Origin: Shewanella basaltis
GTDB taxonomy: Bacteria; Pseudomonadota; Gammaproteobacteria; Enterobacterales; Shewanellaceae
Direction of reading: 5' to 3'
Assembly: GCF_023283885.1 (NCBI RefSeq)
Contig: NZ_JAKILA010000014.1
Coordinates: forward strand, 51,160-115,159
DNA: 64,000 nt
Of this stretch, positions 9,462-16,590 are shown piece after piece. A program made the position numbers and the translations under genes. The stretch's first letter is position 1. Every line of letters begins with the position of its first letter. The notes below the pieces were generated by a model, which worked only from the letters and a program-made list of their open reading frames with translations, did not search any database and was not told where the DNA came from.

Positions 9462-9818
9462 TTGCCATCAATGTACTATAAACGTGGTTCTGGTGCACCA
9501 AGGTCAAGACGTGGTAATCGTGCAACGCCTGCATTGCACATGGACTATTTTGAGCAAGTGTTTGCTGAACTGCGCCGTCACCCAGAAAAAATCGCTATTG
9601 TGAGACACAACATTGCAGAATTTCAAGCGCAGCCTTTTTTGAAAAAGGGCTTGCATACCGCCATTGATAGATTGCTACTGGTGTTTGAAGACAATGATGA
9701 CATTGAATTGCTCTATAGGCAGGTCATGAGCGACGATATTGGTCAGCGGGTAAGACGCTACCCGCTGATTTTTAAAGGCATTATTTCACCCGCTAGCAAA
9801 ACAGCAGATGAGCTATAA
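9462..9818 (+). CDS. Conserved-looking 118-residue protein, unknown function
   Basis: Not recognised. The sequence is basic at the N-terminus (YYKRGSGAPRSRRGNR), then helical and charged with no membrane segment or signal peptide. GAGG at 9450-9453 is 8 bases from a TTG at 9462 but 17 from the first ATG (9471), so the TTG start is favoured. It follows the SNF2 helicase by 60 bp in the same direction and may be co-transcribed with it. Its last six bases overlap the end of the convergent flavin oxidoreductase. The basic tail could bind nucleic acid, but that is a guess. Confidence 0.6.
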   Translation: MPSMYYKRGSGAPRSRRGNRATPALHMDYFEQVFAELRRHPEKIAIVRHNIAEFQAQPFLKKGLHTAIDRLLLVFEDNDDIELLYRQVMSDDIGQRVRRYPLIFKGIISPASKTADEL

Positions 9819-10817
9819 CAAGCTTTGCATTACTCTGTGAGCAAACTCAGCTGGGCCGGCTAAAATCGCCCGGCCTACCGCCACTAAATCCACTTGCTTG
9901 GTGGCTAAAATGGTTTCGATGTAATCTACGCTTTCAATACCGCCAACACCTATAACCGCCGCAGTGGTTTTGCCGGTTAACGGCGCGGCATCTTCAACTA
10001 AAAAGCCTTCTCCACGTTTATCTTTAGGGCGATTCCAGCCGCCAATACCTGACGAAACATTGAGTATTTCAACGCCCGCAGCCACTAACCATTGGCTTAT
10101 TTGTGCCATGTCTGCATGAGATAACCCGCCCGGATAGCCATCTTGCCCCGGAATACGGGTCATTACCGCTAATCTCGGTGCCAGTTGTTTAATGTGAGTC
10201 ACAATTTCAATTAATATTCTGGCGCGGTTTTCAAGCTTACCGCCGTAAATGTCTTCACGTTGGTTGGTTAATGGCGATAACCACTGATTAATGCCGTAGC
10301 CGTGTGCACAATGGATTTCAACTAAATCAAAACCGGCTTTGTCTGCACGTATTGCCGCTGCCACAAAATCTTGTTGCCACTGTTTAATATCGTCTATTGT
10401 CATGGTCCGTGGGGTGGGTAATACACGATCGTATGCGGGCACCGTAATGCCAGAGGGCCCCATGACATCACTGCTAATACCTGCGCTGTCTTTGCCACCG
10501 CAATGGGTAATTTGTAATCCTGTTTTAACGCCAGCGTTATGCAGTGTTGTGGCTATCTGGGTTAATCCTGGTAAACATGCGTCATCGTGGGCACCGAGCT
10601 GGTTAGCTTCACTGCGCCCTGCCAAATTAACATGGCTGTATTCAACCATCACAAGGCCCGCACCTGATTGAGCAAGATGATGATAATGCGCAATGGTGGT
10701 GGGTGTAGCTAAGCCATTTTCGTCCGCAGTTTGTGATGCCATGGGCGGTACCACTAAACGGTTTTTAAGGGTTAATCCGCTGGTTAAGGTTAATGGAGTA
10801 AAGCGCAGTGCGGTCAT
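9813..10817 (-). CDS. NADH:flavin oxidoreductase, Old Yellow Enzyme family
   Basis: A 334-residue FMN enzyme of the OYE TIM-barrel family, reducing activated C=C bonds or related electrophiles with NAD(P)H. Visible family features are PPMASQTADENG at the N-terminus, the active-site segment EIHCAHGYGINQWLSP, the YGGKLENRARILIEIV helix typical of OYE proteins, and the C-terminal phosphate-binding GVGGIES and VGRAILAGP. Length fits the short OYE class without the extra FeS/FAD modules of 2,4-dienoyl-CoA reductase. It lies 8 bp downstream of the LysE-family gene, so the two probably share a transcript. Physiological substrate is unknown. Confidence 0.88.
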   Translation of the reverse strand: MTALRFTPLTLTSGLTLKNRLVVPPMASQTADENGLATPTTIAHYHHLAQSGAGLVMVEYSHVNLAGRSEANQLGAHDDACLPGLTQIATTLHNAGVKTGLQITHCGGKDSAGISSDVMGPSGITVPAYDRVLPTPRTMTIDDIKQWQQDFVAAAIRADKAGFDLVEIHCAHGYGINQWLSPLTNQREDIYGGKLENRARILIEIVTHIKQLAPRLAVMTRIPGQDGYPGGLSHADMAQISQWLVAAGVEILNVSSGIGGWNRPKDKRGEGFLVEDAAPLTGKTTAAVIGVGGIESVDYIETILATKQVDLVAVGRAILAGPAEFAHRVMQSLL

Positions 10818-10825
10818 TGAAAATC

Positions 10826-11440
10826 CTATAGGGTAATGGCAACCAAGATACCTGCTAGCAGCATGATACAGCCAGCTGTACGATTAATCATAATGGCAGC
10901 TCTAGTTGAGCTAAACACTCGCTTGGTACTCGATGCCAAGTATGCATAAACAAGGTTTACTGAACCAAAAGCACCAGTGGCGATGGTTAAAATAATGATG
11001 ACATCCAAAAAGCTGACATGGGTCATAGGTACAAATGCCGGGAAAAAGCTCACATAAAAAATCAGCGCTTTAGGGTTTCCTAACGTGATTACAATGCCAG
11101 TGAAAACATTTTTAGTTAAACTGGCTTTAACCGTATCCACAAGTTGGACGCCATGTGCTGTTGCGCGCAACATACTTAAACCAAGCCAACACAAATACAA
11201 CGCGCTGACGTATTTAATCAGTTCAAATGCTGGTCCAATTGCCTGAGCGATGGCAGCTAAACCAAACAAGGCTAATAAAATATACAAAAAGTCGCCAAGC
11301 AATACGCCAAGTGTTAACGCTGCGCCATGCATAAAGCCATTTGAGAATGATCGTGACACCACCGCAAATACCGCAGGCCCAGGGACAATAGCCAAAATAA
11401 CCATGGTAAAAAATAACGCGATAATCTGTTGGTAAGCCAT
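10826..11440 (-). CDS. LysE/RhtB-family amino-acid exporter
   Basis: A 204-residue inner-membrane protein with about six hydrophobic segments. It has the family's N-terminal hallmark PGPAVFAVVSRSFSNGF around residues 21-37, and GNPKALIFYVSFFPAFV in the middle. LysE/RhtB proteins export amino acids such as lysine, threonine, homoserine or leucine by proton exchange. The substrate cannot be assigned from sequence. It is the first gene of a probable two-gene transcript with the OYE-type reductase, divergent from the DTW-domain gene. The 236-bp divergent gap contains a short 16-bp tandem repeat. Confidence 0.88.
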   Translation of the reverse strand: MAYQQIIALFFTMVILAIVPGPAVFAVVSRSFSNGFMHGAALTLGVLLGDFLYILLALFGLAAIAQAIGPAFELIKYVSALYLCWLGLSMLRATAHGVQLVDTVKASLTKNVFTGIVITLGNPKALIFYVSFFPAFVPMTHVSFLDVIIILTIATGAFGSVNLVYAYLASSTKRVFSSTRAAIMINRTAGCIMLLAGILVAITL

Positions 11441-11538
11441 GAATTGTCGTTAAATTCGGTGTAGGAACATTCGGGCGATTATATCGTAAGTTGATACAGA
11501 AAATGGCGCGATAAACTATCAATTGTGTAATCCATTAT

Positions 11539-11602
11539 GTCTGAAAATAAGAGTGTCTAAAAATAAAAGCGTCTGAAAATAAAAGCGTCTGAAAATAAGA
11601 GT
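11539..11602. repeat. 16-bp tandem repeat, four units
   Basis: Four head-to-tail units of the form GTCTGAAAATAAGAGT, differing by one or two bases, begin at 11539, 11555, 11571 and 11587, and a degenerate fifth begins at 11603. The array lies in the divergent region between the LysE exporter and the DTW gene, where copy number could alter promoter spacing. Confidence 0.85.
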
Positions 11603-11676
11603 GTCAGTAAATAACAGGGGAGATGTGCTACATTATTTGCTAATTCAAGCCGATAGCCATTTTTGCAAGGAATGTT

Positions 11677-12177
11677 GTGCAGTTTATTTTATTAACTCAT
11701 CCAAGAGAGCGGCTTCGCGCCACCAATACCGGCCAATTAGTGTTACAAGCATTAGGTGAACGCGCTCAAGTGATTGAATGGCATCGCAAACAGCCTGATG
11801 CGGCATTACTTGCAGCAATTGAGGCTGCGCGTGTGGGGTTGGTGTTTCCAACTGATGAACCGCTAAATATGACAGTCGACTCTGCTGGAGATTTACAAGC
11901 GTCCACACAAGAGTGTGCGCCGCCTTTTGAGTATTTGCTGTTGATTGATGCCACCTGGCAAGAAGCCCGTAAAATGTATAATCAAAGCCCATATCTTAAA
12001 AGCTTAGCGAAAGTGGGGTTACAGCCAGCCCACGCCTCTATTTATCCCCTTAGGCGAAATCAACTCGAAGGCGGGTTATGCACCGCAGAATGCGTGGTGT
12101 TATTGCTTAAAAAAGCCGGAGAGCTTGAATTAGCACAGCAATTAATTGAAAGCTTAATGGAGTTTATCAAGCGCTAG
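11677..12177 (+). CDS. DTW-domain protein (tRNA aminocarboxypropyltransferase-like)
   Basis: A 166-residue DTW-domain protein. The DTW family includes E. coli TapT (YfiP), which uses S-adenosylmethionine to put the acp group on a uridine in tRNA. The signature here is IDATWQEARKMYNQSPYLKSL (about 88-108), with Ala for the usual Gly before TW. The N-terminus (THPRERLRATNTGQL, residues 8-22) matches the family pattern HPxE..RxTNTG. It lacks the N-terminal Cys-rich zinc motif of longer DTW proteins, so it belongs to the short class. The GTG start has AAGGA a few bases upstream. Single-gene unit, with a 263-bp repeat element downstream. Confidence 0.82.
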   Translation: MQFILLTHPRERLRATNTGQLVLQALGERAQVIEWHRKQPDAALLAAIEAARVGLVFPTDEPLNMTVDSAGDLQASTQECAPPFEYLLLIDATWQEARKMYNQSPYLKSLAKVGLQPAHASIYPLRRNQLEGGLCTAECVVLLLKKAGELELAQQLIESLMEFIKR

Positions 12178-12218
12178 TTTACCCTTTATGAACAGCCTTC
12201 TCTGCGCGGCGTGATTTA

Positions 12219-12481
12219 TACCATTCCGCGTTAGCAAGTGATCTCTCAGCGAGAATTTAAAAGGGCTTAAACAAGGCGAATGACTGAATGAATAGTGATT
12301 CTCTTTCGAAGTCATGCAACGCAGTGTAAGCCCTTTTAAAACTCGCCTGAAAGGAATGCCCCAGCGGCTTTTGCTCTGCGTTCTCGCTATTTGAAAGGGA
12401 ACAACCATTACTACATAGCGACGCCTTAATCAAAAACAGCTGGACGCATTCTGAGTGGTCACTTATTAATGCGGAATGGTA
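12219..12481 (+). repeat. 263-bp miniature inverted-repeat element, copy B
   Basis: Second copy of the element at 1365-1632. The ends TACCATTCCGCG and CGGAATGGTA are inverted repeats. TTA flanks both sides, and the right-hand TTA (12482-12484) is, on the minus strand, the TAA stop codon of the DUF6445 gene. The element therefore lies flush against that gene. Confidence 0.88.
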
Positions 12482-13204
12482 TTACTGAAAATCGATAAAT
12501 ATATTGGCGGTAAGGCGACCGGTTTGTGGGTTGGCATCGATGTCGGTTTTTGGATTAACTAGGGTTGAATGCAGCAAGTTTCCGGGGTAAATCACTACAC
12601 GATTTGGCCGATATTCTACCTGGTGAAACAGAGTGTAATGTTGATTGCTGGCAACACAATAGCGCGGACTTGTTTGGGTTATGTGATCCACAAAAGCTTG
12701 GGCCTTTGTAAAATATAAGTCAATGTTGTCGTGATTAATCCGCTCAAAACCGCTGCTATTGTGCCTAAAAAAACCTGTGTTGCCATGGGGGCCGTCATTA
12801 AGGTAATGCAATATGGCAAAATAATACGGATTAGGTGTGTCAAAGTGTGGCAAACATTGCAGAGGTACTAGGTCTTTTTCCTGAGTATCGATGAGCGAAA
12901 AAACGCATTGTTGCGGTTTTAAACGCCGAGTTGTTGGTATGCGATACACGTCGTAAATAAGCTGAAATACTGCGTTAAGCACATCGATAATATACTGCCT
13001 TGGCAACGCGGTGCGCTGACCGGGATAAAATGAGCTTTTATCCCTTATAAATTGGCTGTCATTAATGGCAATATCAATTAGCTCAGAAACATCACCGACA
13101 AAGTTATCAATAATAATAACCGGTGTTTGTTGTTGGCCAATCAACTGCACCTTGGGCACAATTTGATTGACCTGTATTAGCGGTTGAGTTGCTTGTAACG
13201 ACAT
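12482..13204 (-). CDS. DUF6445 protein, probable 2OG-Fe(II) oxygenase fold
   Basis: A 240-residue protein I recognise as DUF6445. It carries what looks like the facial triad and 2-oxoglutarate anchor of Fe(II) dioxygenases: H120-x-D122 (LPHFDTP), H212 (NLLHSTL) and R230 (TGRLTANIF), with prolyl-hydroxylase-like spacing. This suggests a hydroxylase, not a structural protein; the claim is inference. An upstream in-frame Met would overlap the halogenase gene, so I choose the ATG at 13204, 13 bp after that gene's stop. Last gene of the five-gene halogenase/SapC/cupin operon. Its stop codon coincides with the duplication flank of the 263-bp element. Confidence 0.8.
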   Translation of the reverse strand: MSLQATQPLIQVNQIVPKVQLIGQQQTPVIIIDNFVGDVSELIDIAINDSQFIRDKSSFYPGQRTALPRQYIIDVLNAVFQLIYDVYRIPTTRRLKPQQCVFSLIDTQEKDLVPLQCLPHFDTPNPYYFAILHYLNDGPHGNTGFFRHNSSGFERINHDNIDLYFTKAQAFVDHITQTSPRYCVASNQHYTLFHQVEYRPNRVVIYPGNLLHSTLVNPKTDIDANPQTGRLTANIFIDFQ

Positions 13205-13217
13205 GGTCAGCTTAGCC

Positions 13218-14705
13218 TTACATCGCTGTTGATTTGCAATAGTGTTGCACAAAGTCATTATGCGCGGGCAGGGTGTCAACTTTGCGTTTTACTGTGGCTT
13301 TAATGTTGTTCAAAAAGCTTTGTAACTCAGCAGGCTCCATTAAATCGACAATCGGGTGATACTCTTTGGGCATTAAGCCTTGGCCCATCATGACCTGGAT
13401 CCACGAGCTTTCGCCAAACAGTTCATTACCATACTTGTACACTTTGCCAGATTGACTAAACATGTCGATACGGTGCTGTAATGAGGCTGGGATTGGCATG
13501 TTTTTGCAGTAGCGCCAAAAACGACTGTCCTCACGGTCGGTAACCTTATAATGCAAAATAATAAAGTCGCGTATGTTGTCCATTTCTATTTTGGTTTGTT
13601 GGTTAAATTCATCCACGTCAGCCTGAATGATGCCATGAGCCGGAAACAGTTGCAGTAAACGCACAATACTGCGCTGGATCATGTGAATGCTGGTGGACTC
13701 TAGTGGCTCTAAAAAACCGGATGATAACCCTACTGCAACACAGTTTTTGTTCCAGTGCTGGCGACGTGTGCCGGTTTTAAATTTAATTACCCGTGGCTGA
13801 TTAATGGGAGCGCCTTCAATGTTGTTAAGCAGTAACTCGGTCGCATCAGCGTCCGAAATATATTTGCTGCAAAACACTAAGCCGTTACCTGTGCGGGTTT
13901 GCAGCGGAATACGCCATTGCCAGCCCGATTGATGCGCAATTGAGCGAGTATAAGGAATAGGTTGTTGTATCGCTTCGGTTTGTACTGCAATGGCACTGTC
14001 ACACGGTAACCAATGGCTCCAATCTTCAAAGCCTGTATTTAAGGTTTGTTCAATTAATAGGGCTCTAAATCCGGTGCAATCAATGAATAAATCGCCCTCA
14101 ACGAGCTCGCCATTTTCAAGTTTTAGCGCTTTAATATTGCCAGAATCATCGTGTTGTAACACATCGGCAATTTTACCTTCTATGCGTGTCATACCGTGGT
14201 GTTCGGCAAATTTGCGTAAGAATTTGGCATATAAACTGGCGTCCATATGATAGGCATGGTTGTAGTCTTGATTGGGTAATACCGCAAAACGGCCCTGACG
14301 AGCGGCTAAATGCTCGGTGCAGTAATCGCCTATCTCACTGACCATGTTTTGTTGTTTGCCTTTAACCCAAAAATGCTGAAAGCCACAGGCCCAGCAGTCT
14401 TTGCCTAAAAAACCAAAGGAATGCAAATAGTCTTTGTTGACGTCATGCCAGTTTTCAAACTGGATCCCCAGCTTAAATGTGGCATTGGTGGCGGCCATCA
14501 CATCTTGTTCTTTTAAGCCTAATAATCGATGAAAAAGATGTAAGGTAGGGATGGTCGCTTCACCTACACCCACAGTGCCAATATCGTCTGACTCAACCAA
14601 AACCACCTCAAGGTTTTTACCCATGAGTTTGCTAAACGCGGCTGCGGCCATCCAACCTGCAGTACCACCGCCAGCGATAACAACTTTTTTGATTGATTTA
14701 TTCAT
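13218..14705 (-). CDS. Tryptophan-halogenase-family FAD protein (canonical motifs)
   Basis: A 495-residue flavin-dependent halogenase relative. The FAD motif GGGTAGW is at 12-18. The catalytic-type lysine K78 lies in TFKLGIQFENW. The diagnostic W-x-W-x-I-P motif is at 262-267 (WQWRIP), and the PLEST segment with E336 follows. Positions match PrnA-type enzymes (K79, WxWxIP, E346), so halogenation chemistry is possible. FADH2 would have to come from a separate reductase, none of which is adjacent. Relatives beside TonB receptors, such as BrvH, brominate indole in vitro as I recall. Fourth gene of the operon, 36 bp after the cupin gene. Confidence 0.9.
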   Translation of the reverse strand: MNKSIKKVVIAGGGTAGWMAAAAFSKLMGKNLEVVLVESDDIGTVGVGEATIPTLHLFHRLLGLKEQDVMAATNATFKLGIQFENWHDVNKDYLHSFGFLGKDCWACGFQHFWVKGKQQNMVSEIGDYCTEHLAARQGRFAVLPNQDYNHAYHMDASLYAKFLRKFAEHHGMTRIEGKIADVLQHDDSGNIKALKLENGELVEGDLFIDCTGFRALLIEQTLNTGFEDWSHWLPCDSAIAVQTEAIQQPIPYTRSIAHQSGWQWRIPLQTRTGNGLVFCSKYISDADATELLLNNIEGAPINQPRVIKFKTGTRRQHWNKNCVAVGLSSGFLEPLESTSIHMIQRSIVRLLQLFPAHGIIQADVDEFNQQTKIEMDNIRDFIILHYKVTDREDSRFWRYCKNMPIPASLQHRIDMFSQSGKVYKYGNELFGESSWIQVMMGQGLMPKEYHPIVDLMEPAELQSFLNNIKATVKRKVDTLPAHNDFVQHYCKSTAM

Positions 14706-14741
14706 CTTAGGCTTCCTGTTTAATGGTTGCTGTGCTCAGCA

Positions 14742-15761
14742 TTATCGTTTTAATTTATTGATTAAATCTGCGCGTAACTTACGTGCATTTAACTCATCTA
14801 ATGGTTTAGTTAACATGCCTTTCGCATTCTGTGGAATATAGCTATCGTCTACGTCATCATGTTCAAAAATATAATTATCAAAAATGGCTTTCCAGGCTTG
14901 TCGTTGTGCTTTGGGCAGTGACCGTAAACTTAATATACTGTGCAGTAAGGCGTTATTTGGCCTACCTAAATACCCTGGTGTGTCACGCCACCAGTGGGTA
15001 ATCAGCACGTTTATATCGTCAATGCCGCGTACATGGTGCCACCACATGCTGGGAATAAATAGCACATCACCTGGGGTTAACTCAGCGGTTAATGACGCAT
15101 CTAACGCCTGCTGGAACTTAGGGAAACGCTCAAAATCTGGTTTTTCAAAATCAACCATGCTGATATCTTGCCCACCCGGAGCAAATTCCATTGGGCCAAC
15201 ATACAGGTTGCTGATTTGTTCTGGTGGAAACAGAGTAAAGGTTCGCCGACCCACCACGTTACAGGCTAGGTTTAGCGGAAAGTCAAAATGAGCAGCAACC
15301 TTTGTTTTATTGCCTAACCAAATGCTGGTCAGTGGATTGATAGGGTGTAAGTTCAGGCTGTTTTGCTCACCAAGTCCTGGCAAAAATTGATGGATATCGG
15401 TGGAGCCCATATAAATACCGGCAGGCGTTGAACTGGCATTTTCTTGTTGTAAGCGCGCTAATAGCTGGTTGAAATCAAGGCGGCCGGCCTGGTAATTAAA
15501 ACCATCGAGCTGCTGATTGTAAAACACTCGTCCTTGTTGCTCTGGCGGCAGGTAATAGGCGGTAACGGCAGAGCCTTGATAAAACTGGCGTAAATAGTCT
15601 AATGCTTTGTCGGGTGAGTCGAGTCCTGCTTGCACTAAAGGCCACTGACGGCACAAACCTTTAAATACCATGGGTTTGTCGGCTTGTTCTATGTGCGTCA
15701 TCACTTGCGATAACGTCCAATCGCTGACGCAGTCGACGGCTGTTAATGTGTCATTGGACAT
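14742..15761 (-). CDS. Cupin_8/JmjC-like oxygenase
   Basis: A 339-residue protein of the cupin_8 (FIH/JmjC-like) class. Metal ligands are visible as H158-x-D160 (AAHFDFPLN) and a distal H242 in the typical GDVLFIPSMWWHHV segment. These enzymes use Fe(II) and 2-oxoglutarate to hydroxylate protein side chains or small molecules. The usual Lys in the GxKxFxLF strand is replaced by Arg here (GRRTFTLF). An earlier in-frame ATG overlaps sapC by 14 bp, but GGAG placed 8 bases before the ATG at 15761 decides the start. Third gene of the operon, between sapC and the second halogenase-like gene. Confidence 0.85.
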   Translation of the reverse strand: MSNDTLTAVDCVSDWTLSQVMTHIEQADKPMVFKGLCRQWPLVQAGLDSPDKALDYLRQFYQGSAVTAYYLPPEQQGRVFYNQQLDGFNYQAGRLDFNQLLARLQQENASSTPAGIYMGSTDIHQFLPGLGEQNSLNLHPINPLTSIWLGNKTKVAAHFDFPLNLACNVVGRRTFTLFPPEQISNLYVGPMEFAPGGQDISMVDFEKPDFERFPKFQQALDASLTAELTPGDVLFIPSMWWHHVRGIDDINVLITHWWRDTPGYLGRPNNALLHSILSLRSLPKAQRQAWKAIFDNYIFEHDDVDDSYIPQNAKGMLTKPLDELNARKLRADLINKLKR

Positions 15762-15774
15762 CAGCAGGGCTCCC

Positions 15775-16497
15775 TTAGCCTTGAGCATTTTTAAGGTTAA
15801 GTAAATCGCGAATGTTGCTTTGTGATGCCAGTGCCATGTAAATGGCCTGTAAGTAACCTTGTTGGTGTAATTGGGCTAATGCCTCTGCTGATAGCTCGGC
15901 TAATGTGTTTTCGTTAATGGTGTAAAAACCAATCATTTGATGCTTTTTACCGTTGTCCAGTTCGATATCTAAAGTGAAAGACTCAAGTAACTGATATTCA
16001 ATTAGCGTTTCAATAAAACGCTGGCTGTCGATAAGCCCATGGTGAATGACTTCTAACATTTCACCGACTTCATCTAATAACGGGGTGTTACCGCCGTAAG
16101 GCAAAAACAGCGCTTCACCTTCAGTTTGGTTGACTCTTGGGTGATCTAAATCGATATGAATAACCCGTTGTAGGCGCTCAACCCCGTCTTCACGTACGGT
16201 TTGTTGGCCAATTAAAAAAGGCTGACGACGAACAGTGAGCGGTACATAAGTCGCATTCCAGCCAGCATCCGATAAAAACAGGTTTTCATTTTGGGCAAAA
16301 CCAAATAGTGCGACTGAGTAAAACTGTCCGGTTGCCGCATCTTTGTGAAAGAAAATAGGGTAGTGGGCCTGAATACTGCGAAACTCTTGTGGAAAGGTCA
16401 CACTATACCAAAGGTTATCGCCTAAGGCGGCAGAGCGGCGAGTGTTTACCTTTAGGTCTTTATGGTCGATGCTGTTCAATAATACGTGTTGGCTCAT
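15775..16497 (-). CDS. SapC family protein
   Basis: A 240-residue soluble protein of the SapC family (PF07277), a family of unknown biochemical function common beside TonB-dependent receptors and tryptophan-halogenase-like genes in Proteobacteria. The family pattern is visible in WYSVTFPQEFRSIQAHYPIFF near residues 31-51 and in FGFAQNENLF near 64-73. No signal peptide, membrane segment or metal motif stands out. It is the second gene of the operon, 93 bp after the first halogenase-like gene and 13 bp before the cupin gene. A scaffold or substrate-presenting role is conceivable but unproven. Confidence 0.85.
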   Translation of the reverse strand: MSQHVLLNSIDHKDLKVNTRRSAALGDNLWYSVTFPQEFRSIQAHYPIFFHKDAATGQFYSVALFGFAQNENLFLSDAGWNATYVPLTVRRQPFLIGQQTVREDGVERLQRVIHIDLDHPRVNQTEGEALFLPYGGNTPLLDEVGEMLEVIHHGLIDSQRFIETLIEYQLLESFTLDIELDNGKKHQMIGFYTINENTLAELSAEALAQLHQQGYLQAIYMALASQSNIRDLLNLKNAQG

Positions 16498-16590
16498 GCT
16501 GATGTCCTATCCTATTCGTTCAAATACAGTATGTTGTTTTGGTTTTTTGTAGATGATTTTGCTGGTTTAATTTGTTTGTTTAAAAAGTCT

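Noticed and set aside
12154..12408. 84-codon minus-strand ORF
   Set aside because: Encoded mostly by the 263-bp element and overlapping the DTW gene end; no start signal.
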